64,000 nucleotides of DNA from the NCBI GenBank assembly GCA_021808195.1, contig JAKBCE010000009.1, forward strand, positions 62,001 to 126,000, in the 5' to 3' direction. Both the position numbers and the translations under genes were made by a program. The notes below the pieces were generated by a model that worked only from the letters and a program-made list of their open reading frames with translations, searched no databases and was not told where the DNA came from. The first letter of the stretch is position 1. Each line of letters opens with the position of its first letter. This DNA is from Pseudomonadota bacterium (GTDB lineage: Bacteria; Pseudomonadota; Gammaproteobacteria; Steroidobacterales; Steroidobacteraceae). Positions 52,501-60,801 of this stretch are shown here, piece after piece.

Positions 52501-53349
52501 ATGGCACCCCTCATGCGAGCGCTCCCGACAGCGGCATTGGCCGCCGCGGCCGCCCTGGCCGCCCTCGTCCTGCTGGCCGGTTGTGCCACCACCAGCGGGC
52601 GGCATGCCACGACTTTGTCGCTGGATGCCATCCTCGCCGGCCCGCGGCCGGCCGCCGATCGGCGTCGCGACCCCGATCGCCATCCGGTGCGGACGTTGCT
52701 GTTCTTCGGCTTGCGCCCCGCGAGCCGCGTTCTGCAGGTATGGCCCCGATCCGGCTACTACACACGTATCATTGCGCCGCTGGTTCGACGGCACGGTCGC
52801 TTCGTCGCAGCACTGATCGCCCCTGCCCGCAGCCGCTTTCTGGCGACACGCAATGCCCGCTATCGGCAGATGCTCGCCGCGCAGCCACAGGAGTTTGGCC
52901 GCGTACACGTGGTGACCTTCCCGCTCGATGGCGGCAATGCCGTACCCCCGGGCTCGGTCAATCTGGTGCTCGCCTGCGGCACGCTGCACCAGTGGATGGC
53001 CCGCGGCGAAACCACTCAGGCCCTGCGGACTGTGTATCAGGCGCTCGCACCGGGCGGAGTGCTCGGGATCGTCGACAACCGGGCCGCCGCGAACGCCCCG
53101 CTCGACCCGCGCGCCCAGGACGGCTACGTGCACCAGTCCTACGCCATCAAGCTCATCGAGACGGCTGGCTTTACCCTGGTCGCCACGTCCGAGGTCAACG
53201 CCAACCCACGCGATACCAAGGCGTATCCGGCGGGAGCGTGGACCCTGCCCCCGGCGTACCGGCTCGGGCGCATCCATCACCGACACTATGCGGCGATCGG
53301 CGAGCCGGACCGCTTCACGCTGAAGTTCGTCAAACCCGGCCGGCGCTGA
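52501..53349 (+). CDS. lipoprotein with class I methyltransferase-like fold
   Basis: A 282-residue exported protein. The signal peptide ends in a lipobox (LALVLLAGC type, LVLLAGCATT). The mature part matches the predicted periplasmic methyltransferases of COG4798: LLFFGLRPASRVLQVWPRSGYYTRIIAPLV at the SAM-binding loop and NLVLACGTLHQWMARG, ending LETAGFTL. The glycine loop reads WPRSGYYT instead of GxGxG, so SAM binding is doubtful. Starts at 52501 or 52513. Function unknown; the periplasmic place makes SAM use puzzling. Confidence 0.75.
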   Translation: MAPLMRALPTAALAAAAALAALVLLAGCATTSGRHATTLSLDAILAGPRPAADRRRDPDRHPVRTLLFFGLRPASRVLQVWPRSGYYTRIIAPLVRRHGRFVAALIAPARSRFLATRNARYRQMLAAQPQEFGRVHVVTFPLDGGNAVPPGSVNLVLACGTLHQWMARGETTQALRTVYQALAPGGVLGIVDNRAAANAPLDPRAQDGYVHQSYAIKLIETAGFTLVATSEVNANPRDTKAYPAGAWTLPPAYRLGRIHHRHYAAIGEPDRFTLKFVKPGRR

Positions 53350-53365
53350 CGCGCCCGCGGCCGCG

Positions 53366-55426
53366 CTACCACATCTCGCGCAGGCGCGCGCCCACATCGA
53401 GCACGGGCTCGAGCGCCCCTCGCTCAACGCCCTCCTGTGCAGCGACGGTGGGGACCACGCTCTCGAGGTACGCCAGCACCGGGCCGGTGAGGAACCGGCT
53501 GCGCCCCCCATAGAGGTGCGCATCGCCGTGGCGATGCTGTCCGGTCAGATAGAACTTCAGCGGCGCGAACAGCAGCAGATCGTTGCGCGCTCGAGTCAGC
53601 GCGACATAGAACAGCCGCCGCTCCTCTTCGAGCAGGGCGGTGCTGCCGGCGGCGAATTCGGACGGGAAACTACCGTCCACGACGTTGAGCAGATACACCG
53701 TGTCCCACTCCATTCCCTTGGCGGAGTGCACGGTCGAGAGCACCAGATAGTCCTCGTCAAGCGCCGGCGGTCCGGCCAGATCCGAGGTGGCCGACGGCGG
53801 ATCGAGCGCCAGCTCGGAGAGAAAACGCTCGCGGGACACATATTGCGTGGCGAGGGACTCGAGCTGCTCGAGATCCGCGCCGCGGGTGTGCACCTGCTCG
53901 TAGATGCGCTCCAGATGCGGCTGATACCAGCGGCGCGCCCGCTCGAGCTGCCCGCTCCACGGACAGTGCGGATCGGCGAGTTCGAGCAGCAGCGTCACCA
54001 GCCCGGACCAGTGCGCGGCGGCGGCCGGGGGAGCGCTGAAGTCCGCGAGCGCACCGAACGTCTCGCCGGCGCCCTCGAGATGCTCGATCGCCCGGCGGGC
54101 GTTGACCGGCCCCATGCCGGGCAGCAGTTGCAGCGTACGAAAGGCGGCAAGCGCGTTGCGCGGATTGTCGGCCCAGCGCAGCACGCCCAGCAGGTCCTTG
54201 ACGTGCCCAGCCTCAAGAAAGCGCAGTCCGCCGTATTTGACGAACGGAATGCCACGCCGTCCGAGTTCGACCTCGAGCACGTCGCTGTGGCTCGAGGAGC
54301 GAAACAACACGCCCTGATGCCGAAGGGCCACGTTGGCCTCACGTCGCCGCAGCACCTCCTCGCAGATGCGCTCGGCCTGCTGACGCTGATCGGCCACAGC
54401 GAGCAGCTGCGGACGCGCCCCCGCACCGCGCACGGCACGCAGATCCTTGCGGAACTGGCGCGGCGCCTCGGCCATGACCGCGTTGGCGAGATCGAGAATC
54501 GGCTGGGTGGAGCGGTAATTCTGCTCGAGCGTGATGATCTCGGCAGGCGGCGTGAACCGCGCGGGAAACGCCAGGATGTTCTCCACCGAGGCGGCGCGAA
54601 ACGAGTAGATGGCCTGGGCATCATCACCGACCACTGCCATGCCGGCGCCATTGGGCTTCAGCGCGTGCAGAATCTCGGCCTGCAGCGTGTTGGTATCCTG
54701 GTACTCATCGACCAGCACGTGATCGAACTGTCCGCCGATGAGCGCCGCGAGTCGCGCATCGCCCATCATGACGTGCCAGTAGAGCAGCAGATCGTCGTAA
54801 TCGAGCAGGCTGTCGCGTTGCTTGCGCTCGAGGTAAGCACGAAAGAGCCGTGTCAACTCCGCTTCCCATTGCGCGCACCAGGGAAATTGCTCCTCGAGCG
54901 TCGCACGCAGCGGCCGCTGGGTATTGACCCGGTAGGAGTAGATTTGCAGACAGGTATCCTTGCGCGGGAAGCGCTGCTCCTTCTGCGCGAGTCCCAGCTC
55001 CTGACGCAGTGCATCGAGCAGATCGGCCGCATCGCCACGGTCGAGCACCGTGAACTGCGGATCGAGCCGCAGTGCGGCGGCGTACTGACGCAACAGCCGG
55101 TTGCCGATCGAGTGGAAGGTTCCGCTCCAGCCGAGGCGCTCGAGAACGCCCCCGCCCGAAGCGGCGCGCACGATGTCCGCGGCCCGGCGGCGCATCTCCG
55201 CGGCGGCGCGACGGGTGAAGGTGAGCATCAGGATGCGCGACGGATCGACCCCATGCAGGATCAGGTGCGCCACCCGGTGGGCCAGCGTGTTGGTTTTGCC
55301 CGTACCCGCCCCGGCCACGATCAGCAGCGGCCCGCAGCGCACGCCACCGTTGGGTTGAGGCTCGCCGAAGGACGCCGCCCGGCGCTGCGGCTCGTTGAGC
55401 CGGGCAAGATGAGACACGCTCGACAT
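53366..55426 (-). CDS. UvrD/Rep-family DNA helicase (SF1A)
   Basis: A 686-residue helicase. Motif I GAGTGKTNTLAHRVA, Ia LTFTRRAAAEM, II VLVDEYQDTNTLQ, III VVGDDAQAIYSF, IV LEQNYRSTQPIL, V LSTVHSAKGMEWDTVYLLNVVDGSFPSE and VI LEEERRLFYVALTRARNDLLL are intact. It differs from UvrD and Rep in length and in the 2B region; the family PcrA/UvrD-like helicases in this lineage are poorly studied. TATAGT ends 11 nt before the ATG at 55426. Confidence 0.92.
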   Translation of the reverse strand: MSSVSHLARLNEPQRRAASFGEPQPNGGVRCGPLLIVAGAGTGKTNTLAHRVAHLILHGVDPSRILMLTFTRRAAAEMRRRAADIVRAASGGGVLERLGWSGTFHSIGNRLLRQYAAALRLDPQFTVLDRGDAADLLDALRQELGLAQKEQRFPRKDTCLQIYSYRVNTQRPLRATLEEQFPWCAQWEAELTRLFRAYLERKQRDSLLDYDDLLLYWHVMMGDARLAALIGGQFDHVLVDEYQDTNTLQAEILHALKPNGAGMAVVGDDAQAIYSFRAASVENILAFPARFTPPAEIITLEQNYRSTQPILDLANAVMAEAPRQFRKDLRAVRGAGARPQLLAVADQRQQAERICEEVLRRREANVALRHQGVLFRSSSHSDVLEVELGRRGIPFVKYGGLRFLEAGHVKDLLGVLRWADNPRNALAAFRTLQLLPGMGPVNARRAIEHLEGAGETFGALADFSAPPAAAAHWSGLVTLLLELADPHCPWSGQLERARRWYQPHLERIYEQVHTRGADLEQLESLATQYVSRERFLSELALDPPSATSDLAGPPALDEDYLVLSTVHSAKGMEWDTVYLLNVVDGSFPSEFAAGSTALLEEERRLFYVALTRARNDLLLFAPLKFYLTGQHRHGDAHLYGGRSRFLTGPVLAYLESVVPTVAAQEGVERGALEPVLDVGARLREMW

Positions 55427-55512
55427 GGCAGGGGCGGACTATACGAAATCGGCTGCGCCACCGCCATGAATCCGCGCCCCCGATGCACGCATCCAGCTTG
55501 GCGGGCAGCCGA

Positions 55513-56565
55513 CTACTGGATGAGCGCGCCCGCCGCGACCGTCGGATCAAGCCGTGCGCCGAATGCGAGCAGCCGGTCGCGGATCTGCGCCTCGATGGCC
55601 TCAAAGTCCACGCCCCCCTCCGTGCCGTCGTGATGCGAGGTGCGCGCATCGCTGAAATCCACTGGCAGGCTACTGTCGGCGCGAATCCGCGCGCACGCCG
55701 CGGCGCGGTACGCAGAGGATTCGCCCAGCCGGTCGACGTCGAGCAGCAAATCGGCCGCCGGGGCCGCGAGCGCCTGCGACAGCAAATACACGCCGATGAA
55801 GACCTGATAGGAGCGCGTATCGTCCCAGGGGCCGAGCATCGCGTACAGGGTCCGCAGCTGACGCTTGATCTGCCCGGACCAGCGCGGCAGGTGCGGCAGG
55901 TGCAGGCTGGCGGCGAGGCGGGCGGCAGGGGAGTCCGGCGGCGCATGGGCAAGAATGAGCGCGTGCGACAACTCGAAATACGGCACGGCGCCCGGCACGC
56001 GGTAGCTGCGACACGACAGCCATTGCTGAGGCGCATTGCGTCGCAGCACGATGTGATAGCCGCCGAGGCCCGCCTTGAGCGCCGCGGCGCGGGCGAGCGA
56101 GCGCGAGAAGCCCAACACCGGCACCGTGCCGCGCCCGCGCGCGTGCTTGATCAGACGCTGCAGATAGGCAATCTCGGGCCGAGCCCCGCCCTGCGGGAAG
56201 TAACGCTGCACGGCGAAGGATTCGCGATAGCCGCGCACCCCCCGCCGCAAGCGCCGCAGCACGGGTCGGAATTCCTCGCGATAGGGCAACTCCAGCGGTG
56301 GATGGCGCGAGTCCCAACCCTGGGCGGTATCGCGCCCCAGGCGCTTCGGCGAGACGTGCGCGAGGCGCTCGGCGAACGGCTCATAGAAGCACGTCGTGCC
56401 CGCAAGCGCGCGGAAGCGGCTCCACACGTAAGTGCTGCCACACCGCCATCCGGCGTGCAGAAAAACGCTCGGCCATGGGTTCTCGGGACTGGACAAGATG
56501 CTCGGTCGAATCGCCGTTTCAAGATCGAAGATCGGCTGCAGTGTAATCGCCGGCTCGCCACGCAC
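55513..56565 (-). CDS. sulfotransferase-like protein
   Basis: A 350-residue protein. The segment VFLHAGWRCGSTYVWSRFRAL resembles the 5'-PSB loop of PAPS-dependent sulfotransferases (RSGTT type) and FYEPFAERL follows as in that superfamily. The rest is Arg-rich and not recognised. GTG start at 56565. No membrane segments, so probably cytosolic. Whether it uses PAPS is uncertain; partners (PAPS synthesis) are not near. It overlaps the opposite-strand start region of the Nudix gene. Confidence 0.55.
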   Translation of the reverse strand: MRGEPAITLQPIFDLETAIRPSILSSPENPWPSVFLHAGWRCGSTYVWSRFRALAGTTCFYEPFAERLAHVSPKRLGRDTAQGWDSRHPPLELPYREEFRPVLRRLRRGVRGYRESFAVQRYFPQGGARPEIAYLQRLIKHARGRGTVPVLGFSRSLARAAALKAGLGGYHIVLRRNAPQQWLSCRSYRVPGAVPYFELSHALILAHAPPDSPAARLAASLHLPHLPRWSGQIKRQLRTLYAMLGPWDDTRSYQVFIGVYLLSQALAAPAADLLLDVDRLGESSAYRAAACARIRADSSLPVDFSDARTSHHDGTEGGVDFEAIEAQIRDRLLAFGARLDPTVAAGALIQ

Positions 56566-56619
56566 TCAAGGGCACGCCCCCGTGTCGCGCCCCTTGCGGC
56601 GCGGTGCTACGCTGCGCCG

Positions 56620-57159
56620 ATGCAACCGTCGAAACAAACCCTGCACTACCGCGGCCGGATCATCTCGGTCACCACCGATGAGGTGCGACTGCCGAATGGA
56701 CACGAGGCGACGCTCGAGGTCGTTCACCATCCTGGAGGTGCAGTCGCCGTTGCGCTCGACAGCACGCGGCGCGTGTGCCTGCTGCGCCAGTACCGGTACG
56801 TGGCCGGCGGCTGGCTGTGGGAGCTGCCGGCCGGCAAGCTCGAGCCCGGCGAGCCCCCGCTGCTCACCGCGCAGCGGGAACTGACCGAGGAGGCCGGGGT
56901 ACGCGCCGCGCAGTGGCGCAGTCTCGGCACGTATCTGAGCTCACCGGGCGTATTCAGCGAGGTGCTGCATCTGTTTCTCGCCACCGAGCTCGACGCGGCC
57001 GCTGCGGCACCGGAACAGGCCGAAGTCATCGAGGTGCACTGGATCGAGTTCGAGCAGGCGTGCCAGTGGGCCGAGCGCGGTGAAATCCGCGACGGTAAGA
57101 CCGCCATCGGCCTGCTGCGCGCCCGCTACGTGCTCGCGCCGGGCGAGGCAGCCCGCTAG
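56620..57159 (+). CDS. Nudix hydrolase, ADP-ribose pyrophosphatase type
   Basis: A 179-residue cytosolic hydrolase with the complete Nudix box GKLEPGEPPLLTAQRELTEEAGV. The N-terminal domain (YRGRIISVTTDEVRLPNGHEATLEVVHHPGGAVAVA) and WELPAGK mark it as the ADP-ribose pyrophosphatase (NudF) branch. It cleaves ADP-ribose or similar NDP-sugars. TACGCT lies 6 nt before the ATG at 56620. An ADP-ribosylhydrolase fusion lies 4 kb away and would release ADP-ribose, the possible substrate. Confidence 0.92.
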   Translation: MQPSKQTLHYRGRIISVTTDEVRLPNGHEATLEVVHHPGGAVAVALDSTRRVCLLRQYRYVAGGWLWELPAGKLEPGEPPLLTAQRELTEEAGVRAAQWRSLGTYLSSPGVFSEVLHLFLATELDAAAAAPEQAEVIEVHWIEFEQACQWAERGEIRDGKTAIGLLRARYVLAPGEAAR

Positions 57160-57172
57160 CACACGGCGCGGC

Positions 57173-57838
57173 TCAGGCGAGCCGCTCGATATGCGCGCGC
57201 TTGCGCGCGTTGGTGTAGCGGTAGAAGCGGCGTAGCTCCGCGAGCACCTCGTCCTCGGCCCCGCAGCGCACCCCGTGCAGCAGCTGTTCGAGCCGCCGGC
57301 AGAAGCGCTCGGCATAGCGACTCGCGTGTCTGTACAGATCCTCGCGCCCGTCCGCCAATCGCGACTCGATGCGCGTGCGCTCGAACAGCAGCCGGCGCAG
57401 CTCGGCCGGAAAGTGCTCCGGACTCTGCCGACGCATCAGCCAATAGCTCGCCACGTATTTGTCCACCTCCGCCTGCATCTCGAGCTCGAGCAGCGAGACC
57501 GGCCGGTCGTAACTGGCATTCCAGGCGAGATAGAGGAAGTGGCTCACCCCCTCGAGCGCGGTCCACCAGTCCGCGACGTTGCCGTCGTGCAGGCGGACCA
57601 TGGGATCCTCTCGCCCCAACCGCTCGAGCAGCCCCGGATCGAGATACAGCGACATCGCTATTTCCTCGTCCGCCCCGCCCGGTTGCGCGACGATGAGATC
57701 CTCAGCGCCACTGCGCGTGCGCACCTCCGCGGGCAGACACGCACGATCCGTCACCAGGAAATCGTAGACATCGTAACCTACAGCCAAGTCGTAAATGCCG
57801 CCGATCAACTCCTGCAGGCGAGTCAGAATCATGCGCAT
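57173..57838 (-). CDS. conserved-looking protein of unknown function (221 residues)
   Basis: Not recognised. A mostly helical, acidic-to-neutral protein beginning MRMILTRLQELIGGIYDLAVGYDVYDFLVTD with many charged helices to the end. Composition is normal and it is coupled to the upstream gene by TGATG at 57838. No signal or membrane helix, no known motif. Likely a partner of its upstream neighbour. Confidence 0.75.
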   Translation of the reverse strand: MRMILTRLQELIGGIYDLAVGYDVYDFLVTDRACLPAEVRTRSGAEDLIVAQPGGADEEIAMSLYLDPGLLERLGREDPMVRLHDGNVADWWTALEGVSHFLYLAWNASYDRPVSLLELEMQAEVDKYVASYWLMRRQSPEHFPAELRRLLFERTRIESRLADGREDLYRHASRYAERFCRRLEQLLHGVRCGAEDEVLAELRRFYRYTNARKRAHIERLA

Positions 57839-58485
57839 CAGTGCAGCGCGCCGAGCGCACTGCCCGGATGCGCGGTCGGCTCGACCCCGAGACGCTTCAG
57901 CAGCGCATAGCTGCGTCGGCTGCCGGTCTTCAGCCACAGCTCGTAAAGCCGCAGGATGTCCCGGTCGGAGTGGGCGTAGCCGGCCTCGCTCAGCTCGTTC
58001 AGCGCATCGACCATGGGCTGGAATTTCTCGGCCAGCTCTGCGAATACCTGACCGAGCACGCGGCCGCGGCGCGCGCGCTCGGGCGCCGGGGTGCCGGGCG
58101 GGGCGAGCCCGCGCGCCAGCGAGCCGTAGGCGCAGCCGCCCATCGCGATGTGATAGTCGATATCGATCAGCTTGCGCGCAAAGCCGCGCGCGAAAAAGCC
58201 GGCGATGAATAGCGATACGTCGCCGAGACGCTGCAAGCCACGCTCGCGCTCGACACGGTTGCGCGCCTCGAGCGCCTCGGACAGCATCACCACGAGCGGC
58301 TTCAGACGCAGGCCCTCGGCTGTCTGCTCGAACAGTGCCTCGGAGCGGGCGAACAGAGTGAGAAGATTGACCACGTAGTGTTCGGTCTGATCCTCGACCG
58401 CCAGATGCTGATTGGCGAGCACGCCATGCAGCGCGTCCTTGAAGTATTCCTTCAGGTTGGCAACTGGTTGAATTCGGCTCAACAT
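57838..58485 (-). CDS. conserved-looking protein of unknown function (215 residues)
   Basis: Not recognised. Helical throughout (LKEYFKDALHGVLANQHLAVEDQTEHYVVNLLTLF). Start at ATG 58485 is supported by GAGGTGAT, an 8-base match to the anti-Shine-Dalgarno, 7 nt upstream; further ATG/GTG codons at 58494-58497 are too close to it. Its stop overlaps the start of the next gene. The strong ribosome site suggests high translation. No signal or membrane segment. Confidence 0.8.
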   Translation of the reverse strand: MLSRIQPVANLKEYFKDALHGVLANQHLAVEDQTEHYVVNLLTLFARSEALFEQTAEGLRLKPLVVMLSEALEARNRVERERGLQRLGDVSLFIAGFFARGFARKLIDIDYHIAMGGCAYGSLARGLAPPGTPAPERARRGRVLGQVFAELAEKFQPMVDALNELSEAGYAHSDRDILRLYELWLKTGSRRSYALLKRLGVEPTAHPGSALGALH

Positions 58486-58670
58486 GGATGGCATCACCTC
58501 ATCTGCGGCCTGTCAGCAATGGCAGCGGCAGCCGGCACTCTAAGTTGACCCCACGCGGCAGGAAAAACCGCGAGCCCGTGCTCATTTTAGCGAGCAGCCA
58601 TGCAGCTTTGCCACGACCGCAGCTGGCAGCGAACCAGCGGGAGTGCTAACAGTGCGCCGGCCGGCGCGCC

Positions 58671-59693
58671 TCAGCGCCAGAGCGCGCGATAGGCCAGTCC
58701 GAGCGACATCAGCCGCTCAAGCAGCTCCGGATATCCGACACCAGCGGCACGCGCCGATTCAGCAAAATCCTCGCCTTCCTCCAGGTTGGGATTGGCGTTG
58801 GCCTCGAGCGCATAGACCCGGCCGTCGGCGGTCAGACGAAAATCCATGCGCGCGTAGCCGGACAGGCCGAGCACCCGGTAGATGCGCCGCGAGAGCTTGT
58901 CGAGCTGTGCCTCGACGCCGGCCGGCAGATCCGTCGCTTTGCGCGTCGTGATGCCGTAGCGGTCGCGGTAGGCACGGTCCCACTTCACTTTGCGGGTGGC
59001 AATGCCCGGCAGCGATTCGGGCATACTGCCGAACACCATCTCCCACACCGGCAGGCGCGTCAGCCGATCGTTGCCGAGCACCCCGACATATAGCTCCCGT
59101 CCGGCAATGTACTCCTCGACCAGCGCATCGGAACCGACCTGCTCGTAGATGAATTCCACTCGCTCCTTCAAGCGCGCCGCATCCTCGACCACCGAAGCCT
59201 GCGCAATACCGAGCGAGGCATCCTCGGTCGCCGACTTCACGAACAGTGGATAGACGAGCTTGCGCGGCGCGCGCACGCGCGTGCCGCGCCGGAAGACCGC
59301 GAAGCGTGGCGTCGGAATGCGGTGATAGGCGAGCAGCTGCTTGCTGATCGGCTTGTCGCGCGACAGCAGCAGACCGCGGGGATTGCAGCCGGTGTACGGC
59401 TGGCGCAGCAGCTCCAGATAGGCGACGACGTTCTGATCGTAAGTGACGATGCCGTTGAATTCTTCGAGCAGGTTGAAGACGATGTCGGGTTTCCAATCGG
59501 CGATCGCAAGGCGCATCTCGGTCAGACTGTCGAGCACGCCGAGACAGCGAACGTCGTGCCCGCTGCGGCGCAGCGTGGTGGTGACGTCATATTCGGTGCG
59601 CCACTCGTCGATCTCCTTCTCTGTGTGTCCCTCGAGCGTCTCGGGGGGCACCAGGCTGGCGTGCATCACGAGGAGCGTGCGCTGTTTTTTCAT
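58671..59693 (-). CDS. ATP-grasp ligase, D-Ala-D-Ala ligase-like
   Basis: A 340-residue ATP-grasp enzyme. Recognisable parts: IVFNLLEEFNG, YTGCNPRGLLLSRDKPISKQLLAYHRIPTPRFAVF, VKSATEDASLGIAQ, VEEYIAGRELYVGVLG and the metal site ARMDFRLTADGRVYALEANANPNLEEGEDF. It is related to D-Ala-D-Ala ligases and RimK-like peptide ligases, which join a carboxylate to an amine. Its start overlaps the stop of the metallopeptidase gene (ATGA), so the two form a coupled pair. Substrate unknown; a ligase-peptidase couple suggests peptide or cell-wall modification. Confidence 0.85.
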   Translation of the reverse strand: MKKQRTLLVMHASLVPPETLEGHTEKEIDEWRTEYDVTTTLRRSGHDVRCLGVLDSLTEMRLAIADWKPDIVFNLLEEFNGIVTYDQNVVAYLELLRQPYTGCNPRGLLLSRDKPISKQLLAYHRIPTPRFAVFRRGTRVRAPRKLVYPLFVKSATEDASLGIAQASVVEDAARLKERVEFIYEQVGSDALVEEYIAGRELYVGVLGNDRLTRLPVWEMVFGSMPESLPGIATRKVKWDRAYRDRYGITTRKATDLPAGVEAQLDKLSRRIYRVLGLSGYARMDFRLTADGRVYALEANANPNLEEGEDFAESARAAGVGYPELLERLMSLGLAYRALWR

Positions 59694-60727
59694 AGCGGTA
59701 TGTGCGGCGTCTCGCCCTGAGAATACAACGACACCAGCCGCTCCAGCAGCCAGCGGGAAACATGCACCGCGTCGCGGCGACTGCCGCGGATGTACAGTTG
59801 CAATGCCTCGCTTCGATCGATCATCGTGCGCATGATCTCCTGCACACTATAGCGCGGCAGGCCGAGCTCGCGCGATACCGCGATGCACAGCGTCCGCTGA
59901 TGCGCGCGCAACAGCGTCGCGGCACGCAGGGCGTCTCGGCGCGGACGCTCCAGGCTAAACAGCCATTGCAACAGCGCATCGACCATGTTGCGCCGGTATT
60001 GGCGATAGCGGGCCGTTTTGCGCCGGTAATGCTGCGCGAGCGTGTGCGTGTTGGTATCGATTGGCTCGATGCGGGTGCGGCTGCGCACCGGCGCGGGCCG
60101 CTCGCGCACCTCGGCCATCAACTCATCGACGACCTGCAGCTTGCGCACCGCCGGCCACTCGGCGTAGCGCTTGCGCCAAGCCGAGTGCGGCGTGAGCCAC
60201 ACCGCGAACGTCTCGGCGAAGTCCTCTGTGGGATGCGCTTGCGCGTACCAGTCGCCGAGGTGGTGGACGTAACGGCGGCTTGCCGGTCGTGCCTTGTAGC
60301 GATCCGGATAACGCCGCGATGCCGGACCGAAGGTCTCGCGCCAGCGCTTGCGGCGGCGCAGCCGGTAGGCGTTGTCGAGCGCGTGACCGGCCTCGTGACG
60401 CAGGATCCGCATGAACCAACGGGCGTTGCCGCCTTCGACCTGACCCATGATGCTGCGCTCGAGCCGCGCCAGACGCGGGTGCGCGAGGTAAAACGGCACG
60501 GCGATTCCTGGCACCCCGTCCGGCGAAAACCACTCCTCCGCGAGCCAGATGTGCGGTCGGAAGCGGATGCCGCGCGCGCTCAGTTCGGCGTACAGGCGGC
60601 GCGCGCCACGCTCGATGTGTGAATCACGCAGGCTCAGGCCGAGATCGCAGAAGCGCAGCTGCAGCAATTGCTCGTCGCTGAGGCGTGCCCAAGCCGGGGC
60701 CCGCCGCGGGATTCGGGGTGTGCTCAT
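59690..60727 (-). CDS. HEAGH zinc metallopeptidase-like protein
   Basis: A 345-residue basic protein with HEAGH at residues 111-115 and EDFAETFAVWL at about 168-178, giving a gluzincin-like HExxH + Glu zinc site. The N-terminal part (LRFCDLGLSLRDSHIERGARRLYAELSARG) and the Arg-rich C-terminal helices (about 225-345) are unfamiliar. There is no signal peptide, so it should act in the cytoplasm. It is translationally coupled to the ATP-grasp gene. Not assigned to a named peptidase family. Confidence 0.75.
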   Translation of the reverse strand: MSTPRIPRRAPAWARLSDEQLLQLRFCDLGLSLRDSHIERGARRLYAELSARGIRFRPHIWLAEEWFSPDGVPGIAVPFYLAHPRLARLERSIMGQVEGGNARWFMRILRHEAGHALDNAYRLRRRKRWRETFGPASRRYPDRYKARPASRRYVHHLGDWYAQAHPTEDFAETFAVWLTPHSAWRKRYAEWPAVRKLQVVDELMAEVRERPAPVRSRTRIEPIDTNTHTLAQHYRRKTARYRQYRRNMVDALLQWLFSLERPRRDALRAATLLRAHQRTLCIAVSRELGLPRYSVQEIMRTMIDRSEALQLYIRGSRRDAVHVSRWLLERLVSLYSQGETPHIPL

Positions 60728-60801
60728 AGACGTGCCCGCCCCCCGGGGGAAGGCACACGGGGGTGCGGCGGTTTCGAGCTTAGCAGCGCGCGCGCGGGCG
60801 T

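Noticed and set aside
53516..55633. Open frame of 705 codons on the plus strand
   Set aside because: Antisense to the UvrD-type helicase; no motif, ribosome site or normal composition.
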